DNA of 64,000 nt. It comes from Flavobacterium sandaracinum. GTDB lineage: Bacteria > Bacteroidota > Bacteroidia > Flavobacteriales > Flavobacteriaceae. Numbering within the stretch: position 1 is the first letter of the stretch; each line of letters starts with the position of its first letter. This document shows positions 42,564 to 51,896 of this stretch, in pieces. The notes under the pieces were generated by a model, which saw nothing but the letters and a program-made list of their open reading frames with translations, had not been told where the DNA came from and did not search any database. The DNA lies in NCBI RefSeq assembly GCF_004349135.1, contig NZ_SMFN01000008.1, positions 62,001-126,000 on the forward strand, written 5' to 3'. Made by a program: the position numbers and the translations under genes.

Positions 42564-43325
42564 ATGAAAGGACTAAAAATAATCTTCTGGACTTTGTGGC
42601 GGATGTGGTTTTATGTTTTATTTACTATCCCCATATTGATTATGCTTCCGTTTTTAGTAGCGTCAATCGTTTCTGAAAGAGGCTATCCATATTATTTTAA
42701 AATGGCACGTATTTGGGCAAAATTCATTCTCTTCGGAATGGGGTTCTACTATAAAATAGAGAAAAATCAAATCTTAGAACCAGATAAAAGTTATATGATT
42801 GTTGCTAATCATACCTCCATGACTGATATTATGCTGATGCTCGCCACGGTAAGAAACCCTTTTGTTTTTGTTGGAAAAGTCGAGTTGGCTAAGATTCCGT
42901 TATTTGGATTTTTCTATAAACGAACTTGTATTTTAGTAGATAGAGGCTGTTCTAAAAGTCGGTTGAAAGTTTTTAATGAAGCTCAGAAAAGATTAGACCG
43001 CGGTTTAAGTGTATGTATTTTCCCCGAAGGAGGCGTTCCAGATGATGAATCGGTAATGTTAGATACTTTCAAAGACGGTGCTTTTCGCTTGGCAATAGAA
43101 CATGAAATTCCTATTGTTCCCATTACTTTTGCCGATAATAAAAAGAGATTTTCCTATACTTTCTTCAGCGGAAGCCCAGGAATTATGCGTGTCAAAATGC
43201 ATTCACACGTAGAGACTTTAGGAAAAACTGGTGTTGACCGCAAAGAAATTCGCGAAGAAGTTCGTGAAGTAATATACAATCAACTGATAGATTTCGATTC
43301 AGATCCAATTAAAAGCTATAGCTGA
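42564..43325 (+). CDS. plsC: 1-acyl-sn-glycerol-3-phosphate acyltransferase (PlsC family)
   Basis: 253 residues from ATG 42564. An N-terminal membrane helix (WFYVLFTIPILIMLPFLVASI) precedes the acyltransferase motifs NHTSMTDI (H-x4-D), FFYKRTCILVDRG and FPEGG, and PIVPITFADN is the fourth block. It transfers a second acyl chain to lysophosphatidic acid in phospholipid synthesis at the inner membrane. The frame is open back to 42477, but a perfect -7 box (TACTTTTG) at 42551-42558 lies 5 bases before this ATG, so 42564 is preferred and the mRNA may be leaderless. Its end overlaps the convergent barrel gene by 17 bases. A second plsC-like gene is at 58539. Confidence 0.88.
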   Translation: MKGLKIIFWTLWRMWFYVLFTIPILIMLPFLVASIVSERGYPYYFKMARIWAKFILFGMGFYYKIEKNQILEPDKSYMIVANHTSMTDIMLMLATVRNPFVFVGKVELAKIPLFGFFYKRTCILVDRGCSKSRLKVFNEAQKRLDRGLSVCIFPEGGVPDDESVMLDTFKDGAFRLAIEHEIPIVPITFADNKKRFSYTFFSGSPGIMRVKMHSHVETLGKTGVDRKEIREEVREVIYNQLIDFDSDPIKSYS

Positions 43326-44736
43326 TTCCAGAGTACAAACCAATGAATAGTGGCTTGAAGTTGCCAGAATCATTTGAAAACGTATTAACTTGGTACTTGA
43401 GCATGGGTTCAAAATTGATTTGAAACGACTTTACAATTTTGTATTTAAATCCTAAACCAACATTAGTGCTAAAATGAATTTGATTTAAATTAGTGGCCTC
43501 ACCTAATTCTAGATTCGTTTCCTCTGATACGAGCGATATTTTATTTTGGTTAAGAAACAAGGTGCTTACTCCTCCAATAATAGTAATTCCAAACTTCTTA
43601 TCTAAAACGGAATAGGAAAGTTCCAAAGGAACTTCATAATAGCCCATTTTCTGGTTTAATGCCCCCGTATTTGTTTTTTGTATATCTTTTTCGAACGTAG
43701 ATAACATGCTTAAAGCAGCTTCATTATTAATTTCTACTAAAGCAGTTGAAGTGTAAGCAATATTCGCCAAATTATTGTTGGCCAAGCCTGTTGAGTAGAT
43801 AACGTTATTTGTGTTATATCCCAATGACAGTTTGTTTATCCCAGAACGCAAGGCTATTTTCTTAGAAACGGCATAATGGATTCCTACGCCAAAACTTAAG
43901 CTGTTTTCTGCTGTTTTTTGGTTTTCTGAAAATTGTGCATCAATAGCGGAACCGCCTGAATTTGAGTTCAGATAAACAGCCGCGATGTTAGGTGTAATTT
44001 GCCATTTGTCCTGCTGCGGTATCTTAACAACTTCTTTTTTTTGATCGGTTTTATTTTTAAGAATTTCATCTAATTCGTTTGGAATTGCACTAGCAGTTGA
44101 GGGTTCTTTTTTAGTGTCTTGTAAAGCAATTCTAGTGTTTTCAAGGGCAGTTATAATCGTTTTTTCTAGAGGTAGTTGTTGGATTTTCTCAAATAGGTCG
44201 TCTGTTTTTGCCTCGGTAACAGCTGTAGCTTTTTTGTTTTCAAGCGCTGTAGCGGGATGTTTTAGCGACAAATTATTTGTTTGCAAATAAACAACAGCTT
44301 CCTTTTGATTCTTTTCTTTGTTCGAATTAATTTTAAATCCAGTAGAATTTATACTCTCTTTTTCGTCTGATTGTCTTGTTTTACTAGTATTTTCGACTAC
44401 TTGAGGAGTTGTTTTAATTTCTAATGAAGGTCGCTCTTTTATGGATTTATTAGGGATAGATTCCTTTTCATTTACGTTGGTTTTTGGAACTTTTGATTCG
44501 ATAACCACAGGATTATTAGTTTTAACTTTTTCGTTTATAACAGTATGCAAGGCAAATATCCCCACAAGAAAAGCCGCTGCAGTTCCGGAGAATTTTATCC
44601 AGAGTGGCAGTACTTTTCGGTTCTTCTTTTCATTCAAAGCTGTTTGGATGTTTTTCCAAACTTCCTCATTCGGATGGGATTCAAAATCTTTGAATTGTTC
44701 CTGAAAAAACCGGTCTATATTTTTTTTATCGTTCAT
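43309..44736 (-). CDS. Anti-sigma-like N-terminus fused to outer-membrane beta-barrel
   Basis: 475 residues. The first 50 residues are cytosolic (DRFFQEQFKDFESHPNEEVWKNI), the anti-sigma-like start seen in Bacteroidota, followed by one membrane helix (FSGTAAAFLVGIFALHTVI). A long lysine/threonine-rich linker comes next, then a C-terminal beta-barrel-like domain (ITPNIAAVYLNSNSG, SFGVGIHYAVSKKIALRSG, YEVPLELSYSVLDKKFGITIIGG, LGFKYKIVKSFQINFEPMLKYQ). The start overlaps the upstream sigma-factor gene by 4 bases, so the two form a coupled pair in which the protein could tether or sense for the sigma factor. Mechanism inferred from context. Confidence 0.7.
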   Translation of the reverse strand: MNDKKNIDRFFQEQFKDFESHPNEEVWKNIQTALNEKKNRKVLPLWIKFSGTAAAFLVGIFALHTVINEKVKTNNPVVIESKVPKTNVNEKESIPNKSIKERPSLEIKTTPQVVENTSKTRQSDEKESINSTGFKINSNKEKNQKEAVVYLQTNNLSLKHPATALENKKATAVTEAKTDDLFEKIQQLPLEKTIITALENTRIALQDTKKEPSTASAIPNELDEILKNKTDQKKEVVKIPQQDKWQITPNIAAVYLNSNSGGSAIDAQFSENQKTAENSLSFGVGIHYAVSKKIALRSGINKLSLGYNTNNVIYSTGLANNNLANIAYTSTALVEINNEAALSMLSTFEKDIQKTNTGALNQKMGYYEVPLELSYSVLDKKFGITIIGGVSTLFLNQNKISLVSEETNLELGEATNLNQIHFSTNVGLGFKYKIVKSFQINFEPMLKYQVNTFSNDSGNFKPLFIGLYSGISYSF

Positions 44737-45287
44737 TTTGTTGCTGACTTTGTTTTAATTCGGGAATAATTTTCAATTTTTTCTTTTAAAATCATCCGAG
44801 CTCTGGCCAGATTAGATTTAGTTGTTCCAGTGGTTATTTTAAGCATTTCTGCGACCTCTTTATGGGAATATCCATCCAAGACGTAAAGATTGAAAACCAG
44901 GCGGTATTGATCTGGCAATTCCTGAATAATCTGCATTAAATAATCAATAGAGATGTTCTCATCATCGATTTCAACTTCTTCGTCAGCAACAGTGTCATCT
45001 ACAATCTCCATAAACCGAACGTCTCTAAATTTTTGAAGGGCATTGTTAATTAGTATTCTCTTTGCCCAACCTTCGAAAGAGCCTTTAAAATTGAATTGTT
45101 TTATTTTGTCATAAATAATTAAAAAACCATCTTGTAAATTGTCTTCTGCGTCGGCATAATTAATGGAGTATTTTAGGCAAACTACAAATAGTTTTTTAGA
45201 AAATAGCTGGTATAGTTGCTCTTGTGCTTTAGGGCAGTTTTTTTTACAGTCAGTAATCAATTGGTCTAACCCCACAATTTTAGTCAA
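44733..45287 (-). CDS. ECF-type RNA polymerase sigma factor
   Basis: 184 residues. Region 2 (LFVVCLKYSINYADAEDNLQDGFLIIYDKI) and region 4 (LPDQYRLVFNLYVLDGYSHKEVAEMLKITTGTTKSNLARAR) are complete, with a short acidic linker (VADEEVEIDDENIS) and no region 1 or 3, so it is an extracytoplasmic-function type. It should direct RNA polymerase to a small regulon. It overlaps the downstream anti-sigma/barrel gene by 4 bases and follows the 139-residue lipoprotein gene by 3 bases, so all three probably share a transcript. Confidence 0.93.
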   Translation of the reverse strand: MTKIVGLDQLITDCKKNCPKAQEQLYQLFSKKLFVVCLKYSINYADAEDNLQDGFLIIYDKIKQFNFKGSFEGWAKRILINNALQKFRDVRFMEIVDDTVADEEVEIDDENISIDYLMQIIQELPDQYRLVFNLYVLDGYSHKEVAEMLKITTGTTKSNLARARMILKEKIENYSRIKTKSATK

Positions 45288-45290
45288 AAA

Positions 45291-45710
45291 TTAGTTAGTA
45301 ACAGGAACTTCCACTTCCTCAAAAATAGTAACACCATTGGCGTCTTTTCCTTTGTAAAACTTGAAAATATAGGAACCAGTGTTGGTTACGAAAAAATTAA
45401 AAGATACTTCTGATTCTGCTGGAAGGACTTGCGTGCACACCTGGTCCTTGTTTACAGCTGACTGAATGGCAATAGTTCGGATATTTAAATTCTTATCGTA
45501 ATAGATTCCTTGAAAAGAATAACAATCTGAAGGTCTCTGGTACTTCAATTTTATTTCATAGGTTTCTCCTAATTTGAAACTTTGAGGCAATGTATAACTT
45601 GCTACAGGAAGTACTTCGTAAGTGTAGTTAGGAAGATCATTGTCCGTACTGCAAGATATAAGTGTCAATAAAAATAGGGTGAGAGCGATAAATTTTTTCA
45701 TTGTTTTCAT
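45291..45710 (-). CDS. Small putative lipoprotein (sigma-locus, copy A)
   Basis: 139 residues. Signal peptide with lipobox (KKFIALTLFLLTLISCSTD). The mature part is beta-rich, with two cysteines (SDCYSF, DQVCTQ) that could pair, and ends in a NTGSYIFKFYKGKD strand. A very similar closing block (VAGTYIFKFKKSA) occurs in the 133-residue lipoprotein at 45934, so the two look like diverged paralogues with an Ig-like shape. It precedes the ECF sigma gene by 3 bases, suggesting coupled expression. It could be a regulon member or sensor. No known family was recognised. Confidence 0.65.
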   Translation of the reverse strand: MKTMKKFIALTLFLLTLISCSTDNDLPNYTYEVLPVASYTLPQSFKLGETYEIKLKYQRPSDCYSFQGIYYDKNLNIRTIAIQSAVNKDQVCTQVLPAESEVSFNFFVTNTGSYIFKFYKGKDANGVTIFEEVEVPVTN

Positions 45711-45898
45711 TTTTTAAGTTAATAAAACCCATTTTACAAGAAAGGGGTAAGAAGATTTATTATTTAGATACAATTTTTTTAAAAGGTTGCGTCAAGAATT
45801 AATTTTTAGTTAAATGCAGTAGTATTAAAGTACTAAATTAGTGTTTTTTAAGGGTTTGATTTTGCAAAAAAAGCTACATTATGTCCTTTTTTTTTAAA

Positions 45899-45924
45899 AG
45901 AAGCTATCAAAGAGGATAGCTTCT
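45899..45924 (-). terminator. Terminator after lipoprotein copy B
   Basis: Perfect 10-bp stem AGAAGCTATC/GATAGCTTCT with a 6-base loop, 10 bases after the stop. Confidence 0.7.
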
Positions 45925-45933
45925 TCTTATTTT

Positions 45934-46335
45934 TTAAGTTGCTGAACTTATAACAATTGTTTGTGTGATAAATTCTGTAGCTGATTTTTTAAATTTAAAG
46001 ATATACGTCCCTGCAACCGAAGATTTAAATTTATAAGTTGTCGTTTTAGTGACCGGCGCTGTACCGCAATCCGTACCTTCAAGGTTAGTTTCTACTTCAA
46101 TTTCTTTTGTGTTTTCTGTAGTTGTTTCTGAAAATTTATTAAAAACACCACACTTGTTTTCGACATCATAAGCAACTATCAAAGCCAGTTCCTGATTTAC
46201 TACTCCTGCCGTTGGTCCGGTAACGGCGCTAATAAACGCTTTTTTAGTTGCCATTTGGGGTTGGTCATTATCATTACTGCACGAAGCAAATCCTGATGCT
46301 ACTACTAATGCCAAAGCAATCACCTTTAATTTCAT
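45934..46335 (-). CDS. Small putative lipoprotein (sigma-locus, copy B)
   Basis: 133 residues. Signal peptide with lipobox (LKVIALALVVASGFASCSND). The mature part has two cysteines (NKCGVF, GTDCGT) and the closing strand VAGTYIFKFKKSATEF, matching the neighbouring 139-residue lipoprotein in size, cysteine placement and end. It lies 223 bases upstream of that gene on the same strand, with a hairpin after its stop (45899-45924), so it may be separately transcribed. The duplication suggests a family of envelope proteins tied to the sigma factor, but this is inference. Confidence 0.65.
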   Translation of the reverse strand: MKLKVIALALVVASGFASCSNDNDQPQMATKKAFISAVTGPTAGVVNQELALIVAYDVENKCGVFNKFSETTTENTKEIEVETNLEGTDCGTAPVTKTTTYKFKSSVAGTYIFKFKKSATEFITQTIVISSAT

Positions 46336-46581
46336 TTTTTTAAAATTTATTGATTTATATTTATTTTATAAAAGATGATTTAAAATTAGAAAGGTTGCTT
46401 GCCGTAGGTCAATTTTAGAGTAAAAAATGAAAGTAAGGGTGAACTTAGAGTTTTTAAAGTTGCTCGTTATATTTAGGAACCATTTTTTTTAATGATTTGA
46501 TTTTGAGTCAAAAAGCGTAAATGATTCTAATTTATCTTTAAAGAAATAGCTATAAGAAGGCTTCATTTTAGGCTATAAAAA

Positions 46582-46606
46582 ATGCCGAAATAAATTATTT
46601 CGGCAT
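46582..46606 (-). terminator. recA terminator
   Basis: Perfect 11-bp stem ATGCCGAAATA/TATTTCGGCAT with a 3-base loop and T-runs. Confidence 0.9.
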
Positions 46607-46631
46607 CGTTTTTTTTACAAGTAAACTGGAT

Positions 46632-47639
46632 TTACAAAGCAGCTAATTCTTTGATATGTGCTTTAATTTTTCCTTCTAATTCATCTGCTAATTCTGGATT
46701 ATCTTTGATTAAAGACTTAACCGCATCACGACCTTGTCCTAATTTGGTTTCACCATAACTGAACCATGATCCTGCTTTTTTGATGATTTCAAATTCGACA
46801 GCTAGATCTAAAATCTCTCCAGTTTTTGAAATCCCTTCTCCGTACATGATGTCAAATTCAGCGATTTTAAACGGTGGAGCCACTTTGTTTTTTACCACTT
46901 TTACTTTGGTTCTATTTCCAAGTACGTTATCACCATCTTTAATTTGAGTAGAACGACGGATGTCTAAACGAACCGAAGCGTAAAACTTTAATGCATTTCC
47001 TCCAGTTGTTGTTTCTGGATTACCAAACATCACTCCAATTTTTTCTCTCAATTGATTGATAAAGAAAACCGTACAATGTGTTTTGCTTATTGTTCCAGTT
47101 AATTTACGTAATGCTTGAGACATCAAACGGGCATGAAGACCCATTTTAGAATCTCCCATTTCACCTTCAATTTCACTTTTTGGAGTCAAAGCCGCAACCG
47201 AGTCAATTACAACAATGTCAATGGCTCCGGAACGAATCAAGTTTTCCGCAATTTCTAATGCTTGTTCTCCATTGTCTGGTTGTGAGATGATCAAGTTTTC
47301 GATATCTACACCTAATTTCTCTGCATAATTTCTATCGAAAGCGTGTTCTGCATCAATAAAAGCAGCGATTCCTCCTGCTTTTTGAGCTTCGGCAATGGCG
47401 TGCAATGTAAGGGTTGTTTTTCCAGAGGATTCTGGACCATATATTTCGATGATTCGTCCTCTTGGATAACCACCAACTCCTAAGGCTAAATCGATACCTA
47501 ATGAACCTGAAGAAATCGTTTCCACTTCTTCAATGGCTTTATCGCCCATTTTCATTACCGTACCTTTACCGTAAGTTTTGTCTAGTTTATCCAGCGTAAG
47601 TTGTAGCGCTTTTAATTTAGATTCTTTTTCTGTACTCAT
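46632..47639 (-). CDS. recA: Recombinase RecA
   Basis: 335 residues from ATG 47639. An upstream in-frame ATG at 47663 adds MKEKVKEK, which homologues normally lack. Walker A is [10 protein letters not shown] near 64-73, Walker [22 protein letters not shown], and the L2 loop region [21 protein letters not shown], all diagnostic. RecA forms filaments on single-stranded DNA for homologous recombination and SOS induction. No LexA box was recognised upstream. A perfect hairpin (46582-46606) follows the stop. Confidence 0.97.
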   Translation of the reverse strand: MSTEKESKLKALQLTLDKLDKTYGKGTVMKMGDKAIEEVETISSGSLGIDLALGVGGYPRGRIIEIYGPESSGKTTLTLHAIAEAQKAGGIAAFIDAEHAFDRNYAEKLGVDIENLIISQPDNGEQALEIAENLIRSGAIDIVVIDSVAALTPKSEIEGEMGDSKMGLHARLMSQALRKLTGTISKTHCTVFFINQLREKIGVMFGNPETTTGGNALKFYASVRLDIRRSTQIKDGDNVLGNRTKVKVVKNKVAPPFKIAEFDIMYGEGISKTGEILDLAVEFEIIKKAGSWFSYGETKLGQGRDAVKSLIKDNPELADELEGKIKAHIKELAAL

Positions 47640-47827
47640 CTTCTCTTTTACCTTTTCTTTCATCTATTTGTATTATTTTATAACTGTAAGAAACTGACAG
47701 GATGACTAATTATCCTGAAAATTCCAATTGTGTGAGAATATTTGTTTTCGTAAAAATACTTCTTTTTTTAATGTAAATTTTCTCTTTCAAGAATATTTTA
47801 AAATAAAAATAACAAGCTAAAATGTTG

Positions 47828-48337
47828 CTACATGAACAACGCTTTTAATTCGGTTGCGTCATGCGGATTCATTTTTCCGGCCAAAACTAAACTTAATTGT
47901 TTGCGTCGCAGTGCGGCTTCAAAACGTTGTTTTTCCAGTTCGGTTTCTGGAACAATTTGGGGCACTTCAACGGGTCTCCCGGTATCATCCACGGCTACAA
48001 AAGTGTAAATCGCTTCATTGGCTTTGGTTTTATTACCAGATTCGCGGTCTTCCACCCAAATATCAATGTATATTTCCATCGAACTTTTGAAAGCGCGCGA
48101 AACTTTGGCTTCGACCGTAACCACACTTCCTAGTGGAATGGCTCTGTTAAAGGCGACGTGGTTTACAGATGCCGTAACCACAATTCTTCGGGAATGTCTT
48201 CTTGCCGCAATGCTGGCTGCACGATCCATACGGGCCAATAATTCGCCACCAAAAAGATTATTCAAAGGATTAGTCTCACTTGGTAAAACCAAATCAGTTA
48301 GTGTCGTTAAGGATTCAGAAGGATGTTTTGGAGTCAT
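47828..48337 (-). CDS. Acyl-CoA thioesterase (hotdog fold)
   Basis: 169 residues from ATG 48337 (MTPKHPSESLTTLTDLVLP); the frame is open to 48400 but the added residues are not family-like and would overlap the DoxX gene. The YciA/BFIT-type core is seen in PSETNPLNNLFGGELLARMDRAASIAARRHS, with NHVAFNRAIPLGSVVTVEAKV and TFVAVDDTGRPVEVP following. It hydrolyses acyl-CoA to free acid and CoA, probably short or medium chains. It is the third gene of a minus-strand run with holB and DoxX. Confidence 0.9.
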   Translation of the reverse strand: MTPKHPSESLTTLTDLVLPSETNPLNNLFGGELLARMDRAASIAARRHSRRIVVTASVNHVAFNRAIPLGSVVTVEAKVSRAFKSSMEIYIDIWVEDRESGNKTKANEAIYTFVAVDDTGRPVEVPQIVPETELEKQRFEAALRRKQLSLVLAGKMNPHDATELKALFM

Positions 48338-48387
48338 ATTTTTATGTAAGAGGATAGTATTGTTTTGTATGCGGAAACTTTTTATTT

Positions 48388-48771
48388 TTAATTTAACCAA
48401 TATACGGCTAATATCGCAGGGATAAAATAGATGACAATGGTTCTTGCGCCATCATAATCCTTAGCCAATCGTTGACCAAACAGCAACATTAATAGCGTGA
48501 CACAAGAGAAAACAGCTCCGTAGAAACCAAATATTCTTCCGTTGTTTACCAGTAATTCGATGCAACCCACCACGCATAAAATTCCGGAAATTAATTCTAG
48601 AATTAAAATGTTTAGTAAAGCCAGTGGTACTTGATTTTTTAATGGTGTTTTAGCGAAGTGTCCTTTTAACCAATCTACATTGTCTTTCCAATAAAACAGT
48701 TTGTCATAACCGGATTGTAGAAAAGTAATGGCTAGGAAAATTAAAATCAAAATTGAAGTAATGTTGTTCAT
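48388..48771 (-). CDS. DoxX-family membrane protein
   Basis: 127 residues with four hydrophobic helices (SILILIFLAITFLQSG, VPLALLNILILELISGILCVVG, IFGFYGAVFSCVTLLMLLF, TIVIYFIPAILAVYWL). The first-helix motif with SGYDKLFYW fits the DoxX family, which has been linked to thiosulfate oxidation and redox homeostasis in other bacteria. No heme or cysteine site is evident. It starts 4 bases after holB, which indicates co-transcription. Confidence 0.75.
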   Translation of the reverse strand: MNNITSILILIFLAITFLQSGYDKLFYWKDNVDWLKGHFAKTPLKNQVPLALLNILILELISGILCVVGCIELLVNNGRIFGFYGAVFSCVTLLMLLFGQRLAKDYDGARTIVIYFIPAILAVYWLN

Positions 48772-48775
48772 TTTT

Positions 48776-49915
48776 TTATTTTTGGTGAATTAAACGGGTT
48801 AGTTTTATTGATAAATCGGTTAAAATAATTTTAGGATTTCCGTTGCGCTCAATGTGATACATGGCGTCTGACAGTTCTTTAAAAATAGCATTGATATTAT
48901 TTCCATTTACAAAAGGCGCAAAATTTTCGAGTTTGAACTTTTCCACTTGCGGTTCCATGTAAACCAAGCTTGGTGTTTGGTAATTCAGTAACAATGCTTG
49001 ACGGAACATGTCGATACAAAAATGTAAAAATTTCTTTTGGGTTTCTCTTCCTAAACCAGCTATTTGCTCGCTCCATTGAATCAAATCCTGAATTGCTGCG
49101 GCGTTTCCTTTGGCTCTAAAAGCAGCCCGAACCCAATCGACAAACCATTTTTCAAAAAAAACGGATTCGCTGTCCGGTTGCAGTAATTGTAATGCTTTAT
49201 TGAAATTTCCTTGTGCCTGATGCGCTATTTTTATGGCGGTTTTTGATTCTATATTTTCTTTTGAAACTAAAGCTTCTGCGATGACTTTTTCGCTTAATCC
49301 ATTAAAATGTAGGACTTGACATCTAGAACGAATGGTTTGAATAATATCTTCTTCGTTTTCTGTAATCAGGATAAAAACCGTTCTGTCAGTAGGTTCTTCC
49401 AGTAATTTTAGCAGTTTATTAGATGCGGCGATGTTTAGTTGATCAGCCATCCAAATAATCATTATTTTGTATCCGCCTTCGTAGGATTTCAACGCTAGCG
49501 ATTTCAAAATCTCCTTCGCATCATCGACCCTAATTTCTCCTTGTTTGTTTTTAACACCCAGCATTTGATACCAATCAAACAAACTTCCGTACGGATTATG
49601 TTCTAAAAACTGACGCCATTCTGTGATAAAATCAATGCTTTTGGGTTTCGTCTTTACCTCTTCCGTGCTTACCGTTGGGTATATAAAATGCAAGTCCGGA
49701 TGTGAAGTTTTCTGGAATTTGAGGTTACACGCCTCATTTGATCCCGAGTTTTGATTGCTGCAAATAATGTACTGCGCATACGCAATCGCCATAGGTAAGG
49801 TTCCGCTTCCTTCAGGGCCAACAAACAATTGTGCATGTGGAATTCTACCCAAATCAGCACTTTTTGTCAAATGACTTTTGATGTGTTCTTGTCCTAAAAT
49901 TTCTGAAAATTGCAT
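48776..49915 (-). CDS. holB: DNA polymerase III subunit delta' (clamp-loader)
   Basis: 379 residues. It opens QFSEILGQEHIKSHLTKSADLGRIPHAQLFVGPEGSG and has VDDAKEILKSLALKSYEGGYKIMIIWMADQLNIAASNKLLKLLEEP, the classic delta' core, then TIRSRCQVLHF. The P-loop reads GPEGSGTLPMA instead of the G-K-T of an active ATPase, as expected for a delta' that does not hydrolyse ATP. It acts in loading the beta clamp. The -7 box TATCTTTG (49920-49927) is only 4 bases before the ATG, so the mRNA may be leaderless. It heads the run with DoxX and the thioesterase. Confidence 0.92.
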   Translation of the reverse strand: MQFSEILGQEHIKSHLTKSADLGRIPHAQLFVGPEGSGTLPMAIAYAQYIICSNQNSGSNEACNLKFQKTSHPDLHFIYPTVSTEEVKTKPKSIDFITEWRQFLEHNPYGSLFDWYQMLGVKNKQGEIRVDDAKEILKSLALKSYEGGYKIMIIWMADQLNIAASNKLLKLLEEPTDRTVFILITENEEDIIQTIRSRCQVLHFNGLSEKVIAEALVSKENIESKTAIKIAHQAQGNFNKALQLLQPDSESVFFEKWFVDWVRAAFRAKGNAAAIQDLIQWSEQIAGLGRETQKKFLHFCIDMFRQALLLNYQTPSLVYMEPQVEKFKLENFAPFVNGNNINAIFKELSDAMYHIERNGNPKIILTDLSIKLTRLIHQK

Positions 49916-49919
49916 GAAG

Positions 49920-49927
49920 CAAAGATA
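49920..49927 (-). promoter_or_regulatory. -7 promoter box TATCTTTG (holB)
   Basis: Perfect -7 consensus 4 bases before the ATG at 49915, pointing to a leaderless or near-leaderless mRNA. Confidence 0.6.
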
Positions 49928-50153
49928 GTAGAAAATGGTTTAGTCTAAAATTTTAGCAAGCAAAGTTTCAGCACCAGCAACTGTAGTGAGGTGGTAATTA
50001 ACGCACTTATTTTTGAAATTTAATTTGTGTTTATTTCGAACAAAAAACACATAAAGTATTAAAAAGAAACATTATTTATTAATTTACAACGATTTCGTTG
50101 CTTAAAATTTATTTTATATGGTTTTCTCTAATTTATTAATAATTTAAAAGTTC

Positions 50154-50161
50154 TATATTTG
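50154..50161 (+). promoter_or_regulatory. -7 promoter box TATATTTG (pgk)
   Basis: Perfect -7 consensus 37 bases before the pgk ATG. Confidence 0.55.
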
Positions 50162-50198
50162 TTACTCTTTCAAAAAAAATAAACTAAAAAACATACTG

Positions 50199-51386
50199 AT
50201 GAAAACGTTAAGTGATTTCAATTTTGCAGATAAAAAAGCCATAATCCGTGTTGATTTTAATGTGCCATTGGACGAAAATTTCAATGTAACAGACGCCACG
50301 CGTATCGAAGCGGCAAAACCTACTATTGATGCGATTCTTGCTCAAGGCGGAAGCGTGATTTTGATGTCGCATTTAGGCAGACCAAAAGGTGTTGAAGGCA
50401 ACTATTCATTGAAACACATCCTAAAAACAACTTCAGAAGTGCTTGGAGTTCCAGTTCAATTTGCATCAAACTGCATTGGAGCTGAAGCTAAAGCAGCAGC
50501 TGAAAAATTGCAGGCTGGAGAAGTTTTATTATTGGAAAATTTACGTTTCCATAGCGAAGAAGAAGCGGGTGATGTTGCTTTTGCAAAAGAATTGGCGTCA
50601 CTTGGAGATATTTATGTAAACGATGCTTTTGGTACGGCACACAGAGCGCATGCTTCGACTACCATTATTGCTCAGTTTTTTCCAACAGATAAATGTTTCG
50701 GATTGTTATTGGCCAAAGAAATCGAAAGCTTGAATAAAGTGTTGAAAAACAGTGAAAAACCAGTAACAGCAGTTCTTGGTGGCTCTAAAGTTTCTTCTAA
50801 AATCACCGTGATCGAGAATATTTTAGATAAAGTAGATCACATGATTATTGGTGGTGGAATGACCTTTACTTTTGTAAAAGCATTAGGCGGTAAAATTGGA
50901 GATTCTATTTGTGAAGATGACAAACAAGAATTGGCATTGGAAATCTTAAGATTAGCTAAGGAAAAGGGAGTTCAAATTCACATTCCTGTGGATGTTGTTG
51001 CTGCCAACGCATTTTCAAATGATGCCGAAACGCAAATTGTTGATGTAAAAGAAATTCCAGATGGATGGCAAGGTTTGGATGCAGGTCCAAAATCATTAGA
51101 AAACTTCAAAAAAGTGATCATGGAATCTAAAACGATTCTTTGGAACGGACCATTAGGCGTTTTTGAAATGGAGAATTTTGCAAACGGAACAATCGCTTTG
51201 GGTAATTTTATTGCAGAAGCTACTGCAAAAGGAGCCTTTTCACTAGTAGGAGGAGGAGATTCTGTGGCGGCAGTAAAACAATTTGGATTGGAAGATAAAG
51301 TGAGCTATGTTTCCACTGGTGGAGGAGCGATGCTTGAAATGCTGGAAGGTAGAACTTTACCTGGAATTGCAGCTATTTTAGACTAA
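50199..51386 (+). CDS. pgk: Phosphoglycerate kinase
   Basis: 395 residues, normal. It begins [23 protein letters not shown] and contains [32 protein letters not shown] and the C-terminal nucleotide-binding [15 protein letters not shown] and [13 protein letters not shown]. It makes ATP and 3-phosphoglycerate from 1,3-bisphosphoglycerate in glycolysis. A TATATTTG -7 box at 50154-50161 gives a leader of about 30 bases, and a hairpin terminator follows at 51463-51499. It is monocistronic here. Confidence 0.97.
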   Translation: MKTLSDFNFADKKAIIRVDFNVPLDENFNVTDATRIEAAKPTIDAILAQGGSVILMSHLGRPKGVEGNYSLKHILKTTSEVLGVPVQFASNCIGAEAKAAAEKLQAGEVLLLENLRFHSEEEAGDVAFAKELASLGDIYVNDAFGTAHRAHASTTIIAQFFPTDKCFGLLLAKEIESLNKVLKNSEKPVTAVLGGSKVSSKITVIENILDKVDHMIIGGGMTFTFVKALGGKIGDSICEDDKQELALEILRLAKEKGVQIHIPVDVVAANAFSNDAETQIVDVKEIPDGWQGLDAGPKSLENFKKVIMESKTILWNGPLGVFEMENFANGTIALGNFIAEATAKGAFSLVGGGDSVAAVKQFGLEDKVSYVSTGGGAMLEMLEGRTLPGIAAILD

Positions 51387-51462
51387 TGCAGTTGTTGAAA
51401 AACAAATACTAACGGTTCGATTTTAATTATTTAAATTAAAAAAACACTGTCATAATACAATG

Positions 51463-51499
51463 AAAACCTTAGCGATAAACTATTTATTGCTGAGGTTTT
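51463..51499 (+). terminator. pgk terminator
   Basis: Stem AAAACCTTAGC/GCTGAGGTTTT (one T-G pair) followed by T-rich sequence. Confidence 0.8.
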
Positions 51500-51554
51500 T
51501 TAATTTAAACTGTTAATTAGAATTATTAAAAACTTCAATTAATATTAAAAAAAA

Positions 51555-51679
51555 TTAACTACATAGAAACACAGAAAAAAGAATCAGATAGCCCAATTCT
51601 TGCATTCACATAACTATGATTTCCTCTAATATAGTGAAACGCCTTCCAGAATTTTAAATCTATGTTTCTATGTGGTTAA
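51555..51679. repeat. 125-bp element with 21-bp terminal inverted repeats
   Basis: Arms 51555-51575 and 51659-51679 are inverted copies of TTAACTACATAGAAACACAG with 19 of 21 matching. From memory, this AACCACATAGAAACATAG type recurs in Flavobacterium intergenic DNA. It could be a MITE or a structured RNA element. Confidence 0.6.
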
Positions 51680-51896
51680 AAAATGTAACGAATTGATTCA
51701 TAAATAATGGATAGACTAATAATTATGAATCTGGATTGATAATTATTTTTATTATCAATTCAGGTGAAAATTCTTTGTAAATGCATCTAAGATTGCATTT
51801 TTAACAATATTTAAACAAATTTTTAGTTTAAACCTATTAAGTTTGTAAAAACAAGCTTTGTAATCATTTGTAATATAGGTCTTTGATCGTAAAAAT

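Larger units (their letters stand above)
51387..51896. other. pgk-mltD intergenic region
   Basis: 510 bases without a gene. It contains the pgk terminator and the 125-base inverted-repeat element at 51555-51679. Nothing further was recognised. Confidence 0.6.
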
